Source: JAWWPG01 sp038254365
GTDB lineage: Bacteria; Actinomycetota; Actinomycetes; Propionibacteriales; Nocardioidaceae
Assembly (NCBI GenBank): GCA_038254365.1
Contig: JBBSGI010000006.1
Location: 1-64,000, forward strand
Direction: 5' to 3'
DNA: 64,000 bases
In this document: one piece after another, positions 53,458 to 62,086 of the stretch
How the letters are laid out: every line of letters starts with the position of its first letter
Position numbering within the stretch: the first letter of the stretch is position 1
Program-made: the position numbers and the translations under genes
Notes under the pieces: model-generated
Database searches by the model: none
Told to the model about the DNA's origin: nothing
What the model saw: the letters and a program-made list of their open reading frames with translations, nothing else

Positions 53458-53869
53458 GCGGACCGTGCAGCAGCCATCGATGCCCGAACGGGTCGACCGC
53501 CCAGGCGTTGCGCTCACCTCGGGCGTCCTCGGGCTCTCGGTCGCGGTGGCCCCCACCGGCCTCCAGCCGCGCCAGCACGGCGTCGGTGTCGTCGACGGCG
53601 AGCACGAAGCTCACCGACACCGCCCTCGGCGTGGGAGCAACGACGCCAATCTCGGGATGGGCGTCGGACAGGTAGAACACGCCGTCACCAACGGACAGCA
53701 CGCTGTGTCCGATCCGGCCGTCCGACATCACGATCGGATCGCCGTCGACCCGGGCACCAAAGACCTCGCCGTACCAACCAATGGCCTGCCGAGCGTCCGA
53801 AACGGCGAGGTAGGGGACCAACGGGGGAGAGTTGGCAGGTCCGATCTCGCTACTGGTCGACTCGCTCAT
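53447..53869 (-). CDS. VOC-family protein (PhnB/glyoxalase-like)
   Basis: This 140-residue protein starts at ATG 53869, after AAGGAG. VPYLAVSDARQAIGWYGEVFGA, GDGVFYLSDAHPE, VSFVLAVDDTDAVLARLEAGG and DPFGHRWLLHGPL show the PhnB-like layout. Substrate unknown. It overlaps the convergent metallo-beta-lactamase gene by 11 bases. Confidence 0.82.
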   Translation of the reverse strand: MSESTSSEIGPANSPPLVPYLAVSDARQAIGWYGEVFGARVDGDPIVMSDGRIGHSVLSVGDGVFYLSDAHPEIGVVAPTPRAVSVSFVLAVDDTDAVLARLEAGGGHRDREPEDARGERNAWAVDPFGHRWLLHGPLRR

Positions 53870-54192
53870 GCTTGGCTCCTTCGATCGCCGGTCCTGGCTC
53901 ATCGTTCTATCATCGTCTCGGACAGGAGACCTCGGTGACCGTTGGCTGGCCGAAGTCGTGGTCCGTGAGGCCGTCGCGGACAATCCCACGTGGTGCCAGC
54001 CGTGCTGGTGGGGCAAACGGCTCGCTGCCGTGACTGCCCGCCTCTCAGCGGCAGACCCATGGTGGTGCGCGAGCTGTTGGTCGAAGCCTGCGCCGGAAGG
54101 CACCCGCAAGCCTGGTAAAAACAACATCGCGAGCACCGCTGACCGACGACTCGGCTGGCGGGGGCCAGTGCTGCCGGCGATAGGGTCGGCGC
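53870..54192. other. intergenic region
   Basis: About 320 bases between the VOC gene and rph hold no gene I can support. A plus-strand frame contains Trp- and Cys-rich runs (NPTWCQPCWWGKRL) but has no family match or ribosome site and is probably chance. No repeat or RNA was found. Confidence 0.4.
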
Positions 54193-54912
54193 ATGACCCG
54201 AGCTGACGGCCGCGCCGCCGACGAACTACGTCCGATCACCATCACCCGGAGCTGGCTCGACCACGCGGCGGGCTCGGTGCTCGTCGAGTTCGGTCGGACC
54301 CGGGTGCTGTGCGCCGCGAGTGCGACCGTCGGTGTCCCACGGTGGCGCAGGGACAGCGGGCTTGGCTGGGTGACGGCGGAGTACGCGATGCTCCCGAGCT
54401 CGACGCACACCCGTTCGGACCGCGAGTCCGTGCGGGGGCGGATCGGCGGCCGGACGCATGAAATCTCCCGGCTGGTCGGGCGGTCGCTGCGGGCGGTGAT
54501 CGACCATCGGGCGCTTGGCGAGAACACCATCGTCCTCGACTGCGACGTGCTGCAGGCTGACGGCGGCACTCGGACCGCCTCGATCACGGGTGCCTACGTC
54601 GCGCTCGCGGACGCCGTCGCCCAGCTGCGGGAGAAGGGCGTCCTCAAGGGCGAGCCCCTGCGCGGTTCGGTGGCGGCTGTCTCTGTCGGTCTCGTCGACG
54701 GTGAGGCTCGCCTGGACCTACCCTACGAGGAGGACGTACGAGCGGAGACCGACATGAACGTGGTGATGACCGGCGACGGCCGCTACGTCGAGGTGCAGGG
54801 TACGGCGGAGGCCGACCCCTTCGGACGCGAGGAGCTCGACGCGCTGCTCGCCCTTGCGAGCAAGGGATGCGCGGATCTCACTCGGATCCAGCAGGAGGCG
54901 CTGGACGGGTGA
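54193..54912 (+). CDS. rph: ribonuclease PH
   Basis: This 239-residue phosphorolytic exoribonuclease trims tRNA 3' ends. It contains the family runs GSVLVEFGRTRVLCAASA, GWVTAEYAMLPSSTHTR, IGRSLRAVID-like (LVGRSLRAVIDHRALGENT), DCDVLQADGGTRTASITGAY and DLPYEEDVRAETDMNVV. It overlaps rdgB by 4 bases, the usual order. Confidence 0.96.
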   Translation: MTRADGRAADELRPITITRSWLDHAAGSVLVEFGRTRVLCAASATVGVPRWRRDSGLGWVTAEYAMLPSSTHTRSDRESVRGRIGGRTHEISRLVGRSLRAVIDHRALGENTIVLDCDVLQADGGTRTASITGAYVALADAVAQLREKGVLKGEPLRGSVAAVSVGLVDGEARLDLPYEEDVRAETDMNVVMTGDGRYVEVQGTAEADPFGREELDALLALASKGCADLTRIQQEALDG

Positions 54913-55520
54913 GGCGGGTCTTCCTCGCGTCCCGGAACCCGAAGAAGGTCTCGGAGCTTCGACGCATCCTGGCTGAGTCGGTGCCGGGGATCGAGGTGCT
55001 CGGTCTCGAGGACGTCACCCCGTACGAAGAGCCAACCGAGACCGAGCCGACGTTCGAGGGCAACGCCCTGCTCAAGGCCCGGGCCGGGCTGGTGGCGACC
55101 GGGCTGCCCTGTCTCGCCGACGACAGCGGTCTCTGCGTAGACGCCCTGAACGGCATGCCCGGTGTGCTCTCGGCACGCTGGGCGGGCGGCGCCAAGGACG
55201 ACGCCGCGAACAATGCGCTGCTGCTGGAGCAGCTCCACGACACGCCGGACATTCGACGGGGGGCGAGTTTTCGTTGCGCCGTGGCGCTTTGTCTGCTGGA
55301 CGGTTCGGAGCAGGTCGCCCTCGGGGAGATGCCGGGACGGGTGATTCGCGACTCGCGGGGGAGCGGTGGCTTCGGCTACGACGTGCTGTTCGTCCCCGAC
55401 GGCGGGACACGTACGACGGCCGAGATCCCCGACGATGAGAAGGACGCGATCAGCCATCGTGGCAAGGCGCTCCGGGCGATTGCCCCCGTAGTGGCAGCTG
55501 CCTTCCCTAACCCCGAATAG
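54909..55520 (+). CDS. rdgB: XTP/dITP pyrophosphatase (RdgB/HAM1)
   Basis: This 203-residue enzyme hydrolyses inosine and xanthosine triphosphates to cleanse nucleotide pools. RRVFLASRNPKKVSELRRIL, EPTFEGNALLKARAG, LADDSGLCVDALNGMPGVLSA and SGGFGYDVLFVPDG are the core motifs. GTG 54909 overlaps the rph stop (GTGA). Confidence 0.95.
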   Translation: MRRVFLASRNPKKVSELRRILAESVPGIEVLGLEDVTPYEEPTETEPTFEGNALLKARAGLVATGLPCLADDSGLCVDALNGMPGVLSARWAGGAKDDAANNALLLEQLHDTPDIRRGASFRCAVALCLLDGSEQVALGEMPGRVIRDSRGSGGFGYDVLFVPDGGTRTTAEIPDDEKDAISHRGKALRAIAPVVAAAFPNPE

Positions 55521-55585
55521 CGGGAAAGTGGCGGTCGACACGCCGAATTTCCCAGCCACTTCCCCCAATTGCCGGACGGGTGGGG
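55511..55585. repeat. REP-like palindromic repeat, copy 2
   Basis: CGAATAGCGGGAAAGTGG, then about 26 bases, then CAGCCACTTCCCCCAATTGC repeat in order the blocks of 26375-26445. GGGAAAGTGGC and GCCACTTCCC can pair. It overlaps the rdgB stop and lies just before a tRNA gene. Confidence 0.5.
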
Positions 55586-55589
55586 CACG

Positions 55590-55672
55590 TACCAGAGAAG
55601 GGACTCGAACCCTCACGCCCTTTAGGGCATCGGCACCTAAAGCCGACGTGTCTGCCATTCCACCACTCTGGC
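55590..55672 (-). tRNA. tRNA-Leu (anticodon UAG)
   Basis: The minus strand folds as a class II tRNA. The acceptor stem GCCAGAG pairs with CTCTGGT, and the anticodon stem TCGGC/GCCGA encloses the loop TTTAGGT with anticodon TAG. A long variable arm (TGCCCTAAAGGGCG) and the T-loop GGTTCGAGTCC are present. The discriminator is A, as expected for leucine. No CCA is encoded. It reads CUN leucine codons. Confidence 0.95.
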
Positions 55673-55715
55673 TCAGCACCTCGAGTCTAAGCCTGCCGCC
55701 GAGCCGGGCCGGCGG

Positions 55716-56186
55716 TCAGAGGTCGAGATCCTTACGCAGCTTCGCGACGTGTCCGGTTGCCTTGACGTTGTACATCGCCTTCTCGATGGCGCCGTCCGCG
55801 CCGATCACGAACGTCGAGCGGATCACGCCGACCACGGTCCTGCCGTAAAGCTTCTTCTCGCCGTACGCGCCGTAGGCCCCGAGAACGCTCTTGTCGGGGT
55901 CGGAGAGTAACGGGAAGGTCAACGCGTCGCGCTCCCGGAACCTCGCCAGCTTCTCGGGCTTGTCGGGCGACAGGCCGAGCACGGTGATCCCGGCGACGGC
56001 GAGCGAGTCGAGCGAGTCACGGAAGTCGCAGGCCTGTGTCGTGCAACCCGGCGTCATCGCGGCCGGATAGATGTAGAGCACGACCCGGCGGCCCTCCAGG
56101 TCGGACAGGCGCACGGTCTTGCCCTGGTCGCCGGGCAGGGCGAAGTCCGGGGCGGGGTCTCCAGGCTGGAGTCGGGTCATCGTCAC
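55716..56186 (-). CDS. bcp: thioredoxin-dependent peroxiredoxin Bcp
   Basis: This 156-residue peroxiredoxin has the peroxidatic Cys48 and resolving Cys53 in MTPGCTTQACDFRD, the two-Cys E. coli Bcp pattern. PGDPAPDFALPGDQGKTVRLSD and VIRSTFVIGADGAIEK are typical. GTG 56186 or the ATG two codons later may start it. It reduces hydroperoxides with thioredoxin as donor. Confidence 0.93.
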   Translation of the reverse strand: MTMTRLQPGDPAPDFALPGDQGKTVRLSDLEGRRVVLYIYPAAMTPGCTTQACDFRDSLDSLAVAGITVLGLSPDKPEKLARFRERDALTFPLLSDPDKSVLGAYGAYGEKKLYGRTVVGVIRSTFVIGADGAIEKAMYNVKATGHVAKLRKDLDL

Positions 56187-56293
56187 ATTCTCTCAAGACC
56201 CCCCGGACGAGCCTCGGAGCCGCTCCGACGGGCGTCGGCGGGCTCCTGCGCCTCATGCAAGACTTGGGTCGAACACCGACAGCAGGAGGAAAC

Positions 56294-56548
56294 GTGAGCG
56301 CGGCTTCCCGGACGCCCGACCAGATCACTGCCGAGATCGCGCAGACGCGGGAGCGGCTCGCGGTGACCATCGACACGCTGGTCTACCGCGCCGCGCCCAA
56401 GACGATCCTGTCGCGTCAGATGGAAAGCATCAAGTCGAAGTTCGTCACTGCGGAGGGGTCGCCCGACCGGCAGATGATCGGCAAGGTGGCCGGCGGAGTC
56501 GTCGGGTTCGTCGTGCTCGTGGTGATCATCCGCAAGGTGACCGCGTGA
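56294..56548 (+). CDS. DUF3618 membrane protein
   Basis: This 84-residue protein starts at GTG 56294 after AGGAGGAAAC. The motif RTPDQITAEIAQTRERLAVT is the DUF3618 N-terminus (DI/EQTRxxL), and one membrane segment (GGVVGFVVLVVIIRKV) closes it. Function unknown. It overlaps the GroES-like gene by 4 bases; an antisense frame of the aminopeptidase gene covers its second half. Confidence 0.85.
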   Translation: MSAASRTPDQITAEIAQTRERLAVTIDTLVYRAAPKTILSRQMESIKSKFVTAEGSPDRQMIGKVAGGVVGFVVLVVIIRKVTA

Positions 56549-58311
56549 CCCAGTCGCGCCCCGCCCCGCATGACAAGCTGCCGATCCGGATGCTGCACGA
56601 CCGCGTGCTCGTAGAGCTCGACACGGAAGCAGGGGAGCGGAAGTCGTCGGCCGGGATCGTGATCCCGGCCACGGCGGTGATGGGTCGACGGCTCGCCTGG
56701 GCCAGGGTGGCCGCAGTCGGCGCGAACGTGCGCACGGTCGAGTCGGGTGACCGGGTGCTGTTCGACCCCGAGAACAAGGCGGAGGTCGAGGTGCGTGGCG
56801 ACACCTACATCCTGCTCCGCGAGCGGGATCTGCACGCGGTCGCCTCCGAGCGCGTCGAGGACGGCGCTGCCGGTCTCTACCTCTGACCAGGCAGAGCTCG
56901 GCGAGCGGATCAGCCCGTCCATCCAGGCCTCGACCTCGTCGACAGCGCGCGGGAGGGCCGCGGAGAGGTTGCGGCAGCCGTCTTCGGTGACCAGGACGTC
57001 GTCCTCGATCCTGACGCCGACCCCCCGCAAGTTTTCCGGGGCCAGCAGGTCGGCGGCCTGGAAGTAGATGCCCGGCTCGACGGTCAGAACCATCCCCGGC
57101 TCGAGCTTGCCCTCGAGATAGTTCTCCTCGCGGGCCGCTGCACAGTCATGCACGTCGAGGCCGAGCATGTGTCCGGTGCCGTGCAGTGTCCATCGGTGGT
57201 GGAGACGGTTCGTCTTCTCCATGGCCTCTTCCACCGAGCAGGGCAGGATCCCCATGTCGGCAAGACCCTGGGCGAGCACGGTCTGCGCGGCGACGTGGAA
57301 GTCGCGGAAGCCAGCGCCGGGTCTCACGGCCGCCATCCCGGCTTCCTGCGCCCTGAAGACCAGGGTATAGAGAGCTCGCTGCGCCGGCGTGAACCGGCCG
57401 TCGACGGGCAGCGTCCGAGTGACGTCCGCGGTATAGAGCGAGCGGTTCTCCACGCCCATGTCGAGCAGCACGAGCTGCCCCGGCGTGATCGGTCCGTCGT
57501 TCTCGATCCAGTGCAGGGTCGTCGCATGCGGGCCGCCGGCGCAGATGCTCTCGTACCCGACGTCGTTGCCCTCGGCGCGAGCCCGCCGCCAGAACGTCCC
57601 TTCGATCCAGCGCTCGCCCCACCGCAGCACGTTATCCCACTCACGCACGGAGTCCTCGAACCCGCGGATCGTGCAGTCGATCGCGTCCTGCAGCTGGGCG
57701 ACCTCCCAGTCGTCCTTGACGAGCCGCATCTCGGACAGGTAGGTCGCGAGCTCCGCGTCCGCGCCCTCCTGCGGATGCACCTCCACCAGCGCGTCGACGT
57801 CAGTGTCCACGCCCCGGAGGACCCGGGCCGGACCGATGGACCCCAGCACGTCCGGCAGGTCGTGGATGTGGCGGCAGGGGATCCCCAGCAGCTCCGAAGC
57901 CTCCGCGAGCGACCGACGCCGGCCGGACCACGTCTCGCCGTACCGCCCGTCGCTCCACGAGCTGTGGTCGGCTCTGGCGTGACGTGGACGGAAGTAGAGC
58001 GTGGACCCCCCGTCGGCGATGACGAGCACCGCGTCAGAGGTCTGGTTGCCGGTGAGATAGACGTGGGCGGTCTCGGCCCGGAAGCGGAAGTCGGTGTCGT
58101 TGGCACGTGGCTTCAAGGCGCCGGCTGGTACGACGATCCGCTCGCCACTGAATCGCTCGGCCAGCCGGCCGCGGCGAAGCGCCGCCCAGTCGGCGACCGG
58201 GAGGCGCCGTACCGCGTCGTCCTCATCCGCCCAGCTGGTGCGCATGAACTCGACCACTCGGTCGAGGTCGGCCGGCAGCGGCTTCTCGGCGGGACGGAAA
58301 CGGTCAGACAC
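56416..58311 (-). CDS. pepP: Xaa-Pro aminopeptidase (aminopeptidase P) with unusual C-terminal read-on
   Basis: From GTG 58311 the first about 475 residues are a complete M24 aminopeptidase P. RMRLVKDD-like (SEMRLVKDDWEVAQLQDA), QLVLLDMGVENRSLYTADVTRTLPVDG with metal Asp pair, HRWTLHGTGHMLGLDVHD with metal His, MVLTVEPGIYF and GVRIEDDVLVT are all present. The family ends near LPRAVDEVEAWMDGL, about position 56890. The frame then stays open to 56416, antisense to the GroES-like gene and most of DUF3618. The tail is probably not meaningful, or a lost stop or frameshift. Confidence 0.88.
   Translation of the reverse strand: MSDRFRPAEKPLPADLDRVVEFMRTSWADEDDAVRRLPVADWAALRRGRLAERFSGERIVVPAGALKPRANDTDFRFRAETAHVYLTGNQTSDAVLVIADGGSTLYFRPRHARADHSSWSDGRYGETWSGRRRSLAEASELLGIPCRHIHDLPDVLGSIGPARVLRGVDTDVDALVEVHPQEGADAELATYLSEMRLVKDDWEVAQLQDAIDCTIRGFEDSVREWDNVLRWGERWIEGTFWRRARAEGNDVGYESICAGGPHATTLHWIENDGPITPGQLVLLDMGVENRSLYTADVTRTLPVDGRFTPAQRALYTLVFRAQEAGMAAVRPGAGFRDFHVAAQTVLAQGLADMGILPCSVEEAMEKTNRLHHRWTLHGTGHMLGLDVHDCAAAREENYLEGKLEPGMVLTVEPGIYFQAADLLAPENLRGVGVRIEDDVLVTEDGCRNLSAALPRAVDEVEAWMDGLIRSPSSAWSEVETGSAVLDALGGDRVQIPLAEQDVGVATHLDLRLVLGVEQHPVTRLDRAHVRADCGHPGPGEPSTHHRRGRDHDPGRRLPLPCFRVELYEHAVVQHPDRQLVMRGGARLGHAVTLRMITTSTTNPTTPPATLPIICRSGDPSAVTNFDLMLSI
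56545..56886 (+). CDS. GroES-like co-chaperonin family protein
   Basis: This 113-residue Cpn10-fold protein has LPIRMLHDRVLVELDTEAGERKSS, AGIVIPATA and SGDRVLFDPENKAEVEVRG followed by TYILLRERDLHAV. No groEL is adjacent, as is usual for this second actinobacterial GroES-like gene beside DUF3618. It may serve a specialised role; binding to GroEL is not shown. Confidence 0.85.
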   Translation: MTQSRPAPHDKLPIRMLHDRVLVELDTEAGERKSSAGIVIPATAVMGRRLAWARVAAVGANVRTVESGDRVLFDPENKAEVEVRGDTYILLRERDLHAVASERVEDGAAGLYL

Positions 58312-59566
58312 GGGAGCTCCTCGGGTCGCTCCGTACATTATCCACCTCGACCGAGGCCCGCTGGGCCCCATAGAGCCGCCAGGCCACCACAATGGCGACG
58401 ACGTTGATCGCCACATGGAGCAGCACGAAGACGTGGGGCAGGCCGGCGGTGATCAGCACACCGGCCACCAGCGGACCGGCCGCGCTGATGCCCGTGCGCA
58501 GGGCGGCCAGCGCTCCGAGGGTGGTGCCGACCAGGCCGGCTGGGGCTACCGCGGCGGCGAGCGGACTCAGTACCGGCGCATACATGGTCTCGCCGACCGC
58601 GAAGATTGCGAAGGAGGCCACGAAGATGACGTTCGCGCTTGCTGCGCCGGTGAACAGTGCCACCTCGAGTAGCAACCAGCTCACTACCCAGGTCACGCCT
58701 ACCACGCCGAGCAGGGCTGCGCCCGGGTTCTTACCCGTGACCTTGACGACGAGCCACTGCAGGGCGACGATCACCAGGCAGTTCACCGCGGCCGCGGTCC
58801 CGACCGTGGTCGGGCTCACTCGAAGCGACTCGAGGGCGAAGGCCGGCAGACCGGTCTCGAACTGGGCATAGAAGCCGGCGGCAAGCAGCATCGAGACGAT
58901 CGCGAGCAGCCGCACGGGGCGGTTCGCTGCCAGTGCGCGGTAGGCCGTCATCCCGGCCAGCTCGCTGTCGAGCCGACTGGTGGTAGGCACGGCCGTCTCG
59001 GGGCAGCCGGAGGACGCCGTCCCCGCGGCCGCCTTGATGAACCCCGCCGACACGGTGAAACCAGCAGCGGCGGCGACGAACGCCGGCCACATCCCACTAG
59101 GTGTGGTGAGGTCGATGATCCAACCTGCCGCGAAAGAGCCGACGGCCATGCCGAGGGCCATCGCCGTGAACTGGTAGGCGAAGACCGCGCGTCGTTCTGC
59201 GGGCGCGACGCACTCGAGCACCATCACCTGGGTGGCGGGTGAGGCCGCCGTCACGGCGCCCCCGAAGACCAGGATCGCGGCGAGGAAGAGCAGTGCGGAG
59301 CCGGCCGCTCCCATGGCGAGGGCCGCCACCGCGGCGATCAGCTCGAAGACGACGGCCAGCCGGGCCGCCGAGTATCGATCGGCCAGCCGGCCGGCGAGCG
59401 GCGCGGCGATCACCGCCCCGAGGCAGAACAAGGTTCCGGTGAGGACCCCCGTGGTGGGGCCCCAGTGCCGGGCGGTCACGACGTAGGCGTACTGGTACGG
59501 CAGGATCGCGCCCCAGCCGAGATTGCCGGCGAACGCGGCGGCGGTGATCAGACGGGCGCGGCTCAT
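58304..59566 (-). CDS. MFS transporter
   Basis: This 420-residue protein has about 12 membrane segments, with AGRLADRYSAARLAVVFEL as motif A. The opening LITAAAFAGNLGWGAILPYQYAYV and the even spacing match drug/sugar MFS exporters of the YdhP/MdtG kind. ATG 59566 follows GGAGG. It overlaps aminopeptidase P by 8 bases. A MarR gene is divergent, so the exporter is probably induced by a small toxic or aromatic compound. Confidence 0.85.
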   Translation of the reverse strand: MSRARLITAAAFAGNLGWGAILPYQYAYVVTARHWGPTTGVLTGTLFCLGAVIAAPLAGRLADRYSAARLAVVFELIAAVAALAMGAAGSALLFLAAILVFGGAVTAASPATQVMVLECVAPAERRAVFAYQFTAMALGMAVGSFAAGWIIDLTTPSGMWPAFVAAAAGFTVSAGFIKAAAGTASSGCPETAVPTTSRLDSELAGMTAYRALAANRPVRLLAIVSMLLAAGFYAQFETGLPAFALESLRVSPTTVGTAAAVNCLVIVALQWLVVKVTGKNPGAALLGVVGVTWVVSWLLLEVALFTGAASANVIFVASFAIFAVGETMYAPVLSPLAAAVAPAGLVGTTLGALAALRTGISAAGPLVAGVLITAGLPHVFVLLHVAINVVAIVVAWRLYGAQRASVEVDNVRSDPRSSRV

Positions 59567-59609
59567 GGCAACCTCCTCCAGGCGCTGAGCAGCCAGGTCG
59601 GCTACCTCC

Positions 59610-59652
59610 GTTAGATATCATACACTTCGATCTAACAGTCTTCGATATCGAA
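59610..59652. promoter_or_regulatory. palindromes between MarR and MFS genes
   Basis: GTTAGAT (59610-59616) and ATCTAAC (59630-59636) form an inverted repeat, and TTCGATATCGAA (59641-59652) is a perfect 12-bp palindrome. Both lie in the 111-base divergent gap and are A/T-rich against the genome. They are good candidates for MarR binding and shared repression. Confidence 0.5.
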
Positions 59653-59677
59653 AGTTGTGATGTGGCACACTGAGCCG

Positions 59678-60280
59678 ATGGCACGCAAGCGGTCTGCCCC
59701 GCGGCTCCACCTGGCACAGCCCGGGTCGCCGCGGGCCCGCAAACGGGCGTCGGGTGCTCCGGCTGTACCGGTTGTCAAGGCTTCCTCGCCGTCCGAGGCG
59801 CACCGTCAGGATGTCGCGGTCTATGTGGCGGCTGGTGGCGACGAGTCGGTGCAGCGTGTGACGACCGCCGTGCACGGGCTCGCCAGGCGGCTCAACCAGT
59901 GGTACGACCGACAGCTCGCTGATCTCGACATCTCGGCGGGCGAGTGGGCGGTGATGAACACGCTGGTTCGTGACCAGAGCGGCAAGGGATGCACCCCCAG
60001 CGAGCTCGCGGACGCCGCCAACGTGGCACCATCGTCGATGACCCATCGTCTCGACCGGATGGCGGCTCGGGGACTGGTCACCCGGGCCACCGATCCCGAT
60101 AACCGGGTGCGGGTACGCGTGGCCCTGTCGGCTCAGGGCTGGGAGCTGTTCCGGACCGCGATCCGCGAGTCGGACATGCTGGAGTCCGACGTACTCGCTG
60201 CGCTGACACCGACTCAGCGGGAGAAGCTCGCCGACCTTCTGGAGGTGGCGATCACTGGCCTGGAAGGCCTCGAGACCTAG
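59678..60280 (+). CDS. MarR-family transcriptional regulator
   Basis: About 200 residues from ATG 59678; a GTG seven codons earlier is possible. A 45-residue basic, Pro/Ala-rich N-terminal extension precedes the winged helix (AGEWAVMNTLVRDQSGKGCTPSELADAANVAPSSMTHRLDRM in pieces, then DPDNRVRVRVALSAQG). Winged-helix length is normal, but the extension is longer than in most MarR proteins. It probably represses the divergent MFS gene. Confidence 0.88.
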   Translation: MARKRSAPRLHLAQPGSPRARKRASGAPAVPVVKASSPSEAHRQDVAVYVAAGGDESVQRVTTAVHGLARRLNQWYDRQLADLDISAGEWAVMNTLVRDQSGKGCTPSELADAANVAPSSMTHRLDRMAARGLVTRATDPDNRVRVRVALSAQGWELFRTAIRESDMLESDVLAALTPTQREKLADLLEVAITGLEGLET

Positions 60281-60289
60281 CAGCCCACG

Positions 60290-62086
60290 TCACTTGTAGG
60301 CGTTGGCCTGGATCGCGTAAAGCTCGGCATAGGGACCGCCGGACGCCATCAGGTCCTCGTGGGTGCCGACCTGCACCAGCCGGGAACCTTGCAGGACGAC
60401 GATCAGGTCGGCCATGCGTACGGTGCTGAACCGATGCGAGACCAAGATCGTGATGCCGCCGACCGCACTGCTTCGTGCCGCCTGGGCGTACCGGCTGAAC
60501 AGCTCATGCTCGGTCTCCGCATCCAGGGCGGCCGTGGGCTCGTCGAGGACAAGGAGCAGCGGGCCCTCGCGCATGAAGCCACGCGCCAGGGCGAGCTTCT
60601 GCCACTGCCCGAAGCTGACGTCGACCCCGTCCGGCCAGGTCGCCCCGAGCTGCGTGTCCAGCCCTGAGGCCAAGCTGTCGACAACGTCGCGAGCGCCCGC
60701 CTTGTGTACCGCCGCCCGAACCGCGTCATCGTCATCGACGTACGGCAGGTCACCGAGACCCACGCTGGTGCGGGCCTCGAACTCGAACCGGTGGAAGTCT
60801 TGGAAAGCACCCGAGACCCTGCTCCGCCACTCGTCGGTGCGTAGCTGGCGCAGCGGTTCGCCGTCGACCAGGATCCGGCCACTGCTCGGCTCGTACAACT
60901 TGGCGAGCAGCTTGACCAGGGAGGACTTGCCGGCCCCGTTCTCCCCGACCACCGCGACGACGGCGCCCGCGGGCAGGTGCACGCTGATGTCGCAGAGGGC
61001 GACCGTGCTGGCCCCCGGATACGTGAACGAGACCCCCTCGAGACGGATGCCGTCGTGGAGCTCGTGCGGCACCGGGCCGTCGGCGTCCGCGGCCACGGAG
61101 GCTGCGTAGTTCTCCAGCCAGACGAGTCTGCGTGAGCCGTCCAGCCAGATTCCGCGCAGGAAGCCGACCTCTGTCATCGTGGCCGCGACGTACGACGACA
61201 GGCGCGCCCCGGCGGCGAGCACGAGCAGCACCTGGCCGGGAGAGCCTCGAAGCCCGGACGCCACGAAGACGACGGCTCCGACGTACCCCGCGCCGAACAT
61301 CGCCCAGCTCAGCGCATGCCAGCGTGCGCTGGCCCAGCGCACTGGGGCGACGGTGTCGTACCAGTAGTCCAGCTCACGGCGCCGACGCTCGTCGAGTTGC
61401 GGGCTGATCCCGATGACGCGAACCTCCTTGCCTGACGCGGCCGTGGTCATCGTGGCGAAGACGTGGGCCGCCAACCGCTGGTGCTCGGCGGCGCGCTCCT
61501 CGGCCAGCCGCTCGGCAACCGGTCTCCGCAGCGCGCTGACGACGGTCGGGACGGCGGCCACGATGAGCAACCCCAGCACCGGATGGATGGACATCAGCAG
61601 CGCCATGATGAGCCCGAGCCTGACCGCCCAGCCGCAGGTCGAGAACAATGACATGTACATGTGGTCGAGGACGAACACCTGGTTGCGGAGGACCGACAGC
61701 CGGTCCAGGTATTCCGGGCGTTCGTGGTGCTCGATCGTCTCCACGGACGCCTGAAGTCCCGCGACGTGGGTCTCCAGGGCGATCGTCACCTTGTCTCGGA
61801 ACCGCCGGGTGACCCGGGTGGAGACCAGACGGAGAAGCCAGGTCAGCGTTGCCGACCCGGCCATGCCGAACGCCGAGACCAGCACCATCGTCTTGTCCTT
61901 GTCCAGGACACCGTCGGCGAGCAGCTTGAGCCAGAGTGCGAGTAGCGCGTCCGGAACTGCGGACAGCAAGGACATGGCGAACGCGAACACCAGCAGCCCG
62001 GGCTCGTGGGAGTAGCCGAGCCGGCACAGCCGCCACATGGATGCCAACGCCGGTGGGGCGCCCTCAACGTCAGCTGAGGAGGTCAT
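60290..62086 (-). CDS. ABC exporter subunit (fused permease and ATPase), degenerate signature
   Basis: This 598-residue half-transporter has an N-terminal six-helix membrane domain and a C-terminal ATPase. Walker A is GENGAGKSSLVK, Walker B LLLVLDEPTAALD, and the signature is VSFGQWQKLALARG rather than LSGGQ. It follows the second half-transporter with a 17-base overlap and should form a heterodimer with it; one weak nucleotide site is usual in such pairs. Substrate unknown (lipid, peptide or drug). Confidence 0.88.
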   Translation of the reverse strand: MTSSADVEGAPPALASMWRLCRLGYSHEPGLLVFAFAMSLLSAVPDALLALWLKLLADGVLDKDKTMVLVSAFGMAGSATLTWLLRLVSTRVTRRFRDKVTIALETHVAGLQASVETIEHHERPEYLDRLSVLRNQVFVLDHMYMSLFSTCGWAVRLGLIMALLMSIHPVLGLLIVAAVPTVVSALRRPVAERLAEERAAEHQRLAAHVFATMTTAASGKEVRVIGISPQLDERRRRELDYWYDTVAPVRWASARWHALSWAMFGAGYVGAVVFVASGLRGSPGQVLLVLAAGARLSSYVAATMTEVGFLRGIWLDGSRRLVWLENYAASVAADADGPVPHELHDGIRLEGVSFTYPGASTVALCDISVHLPAGAVVAVVGENGAGKSSLVKLLAKLYEPSSGRILVDGEPLRQLRTDEWRSRVSGAFQDFHRFEFEARTSVGLGDLPYVDDDDAVRAAVHKAGARDVVDSLASGLDTQLGATWPDGVDVSFGQWQKLALARGFMREGPLLLVLDEPTAALDAETEHELFSRYAQAARSSAVGGITILVSHRFSTVRMADLIVVLQGSRLVQVGTHEDLMASGGPYAELYAIQANAYK

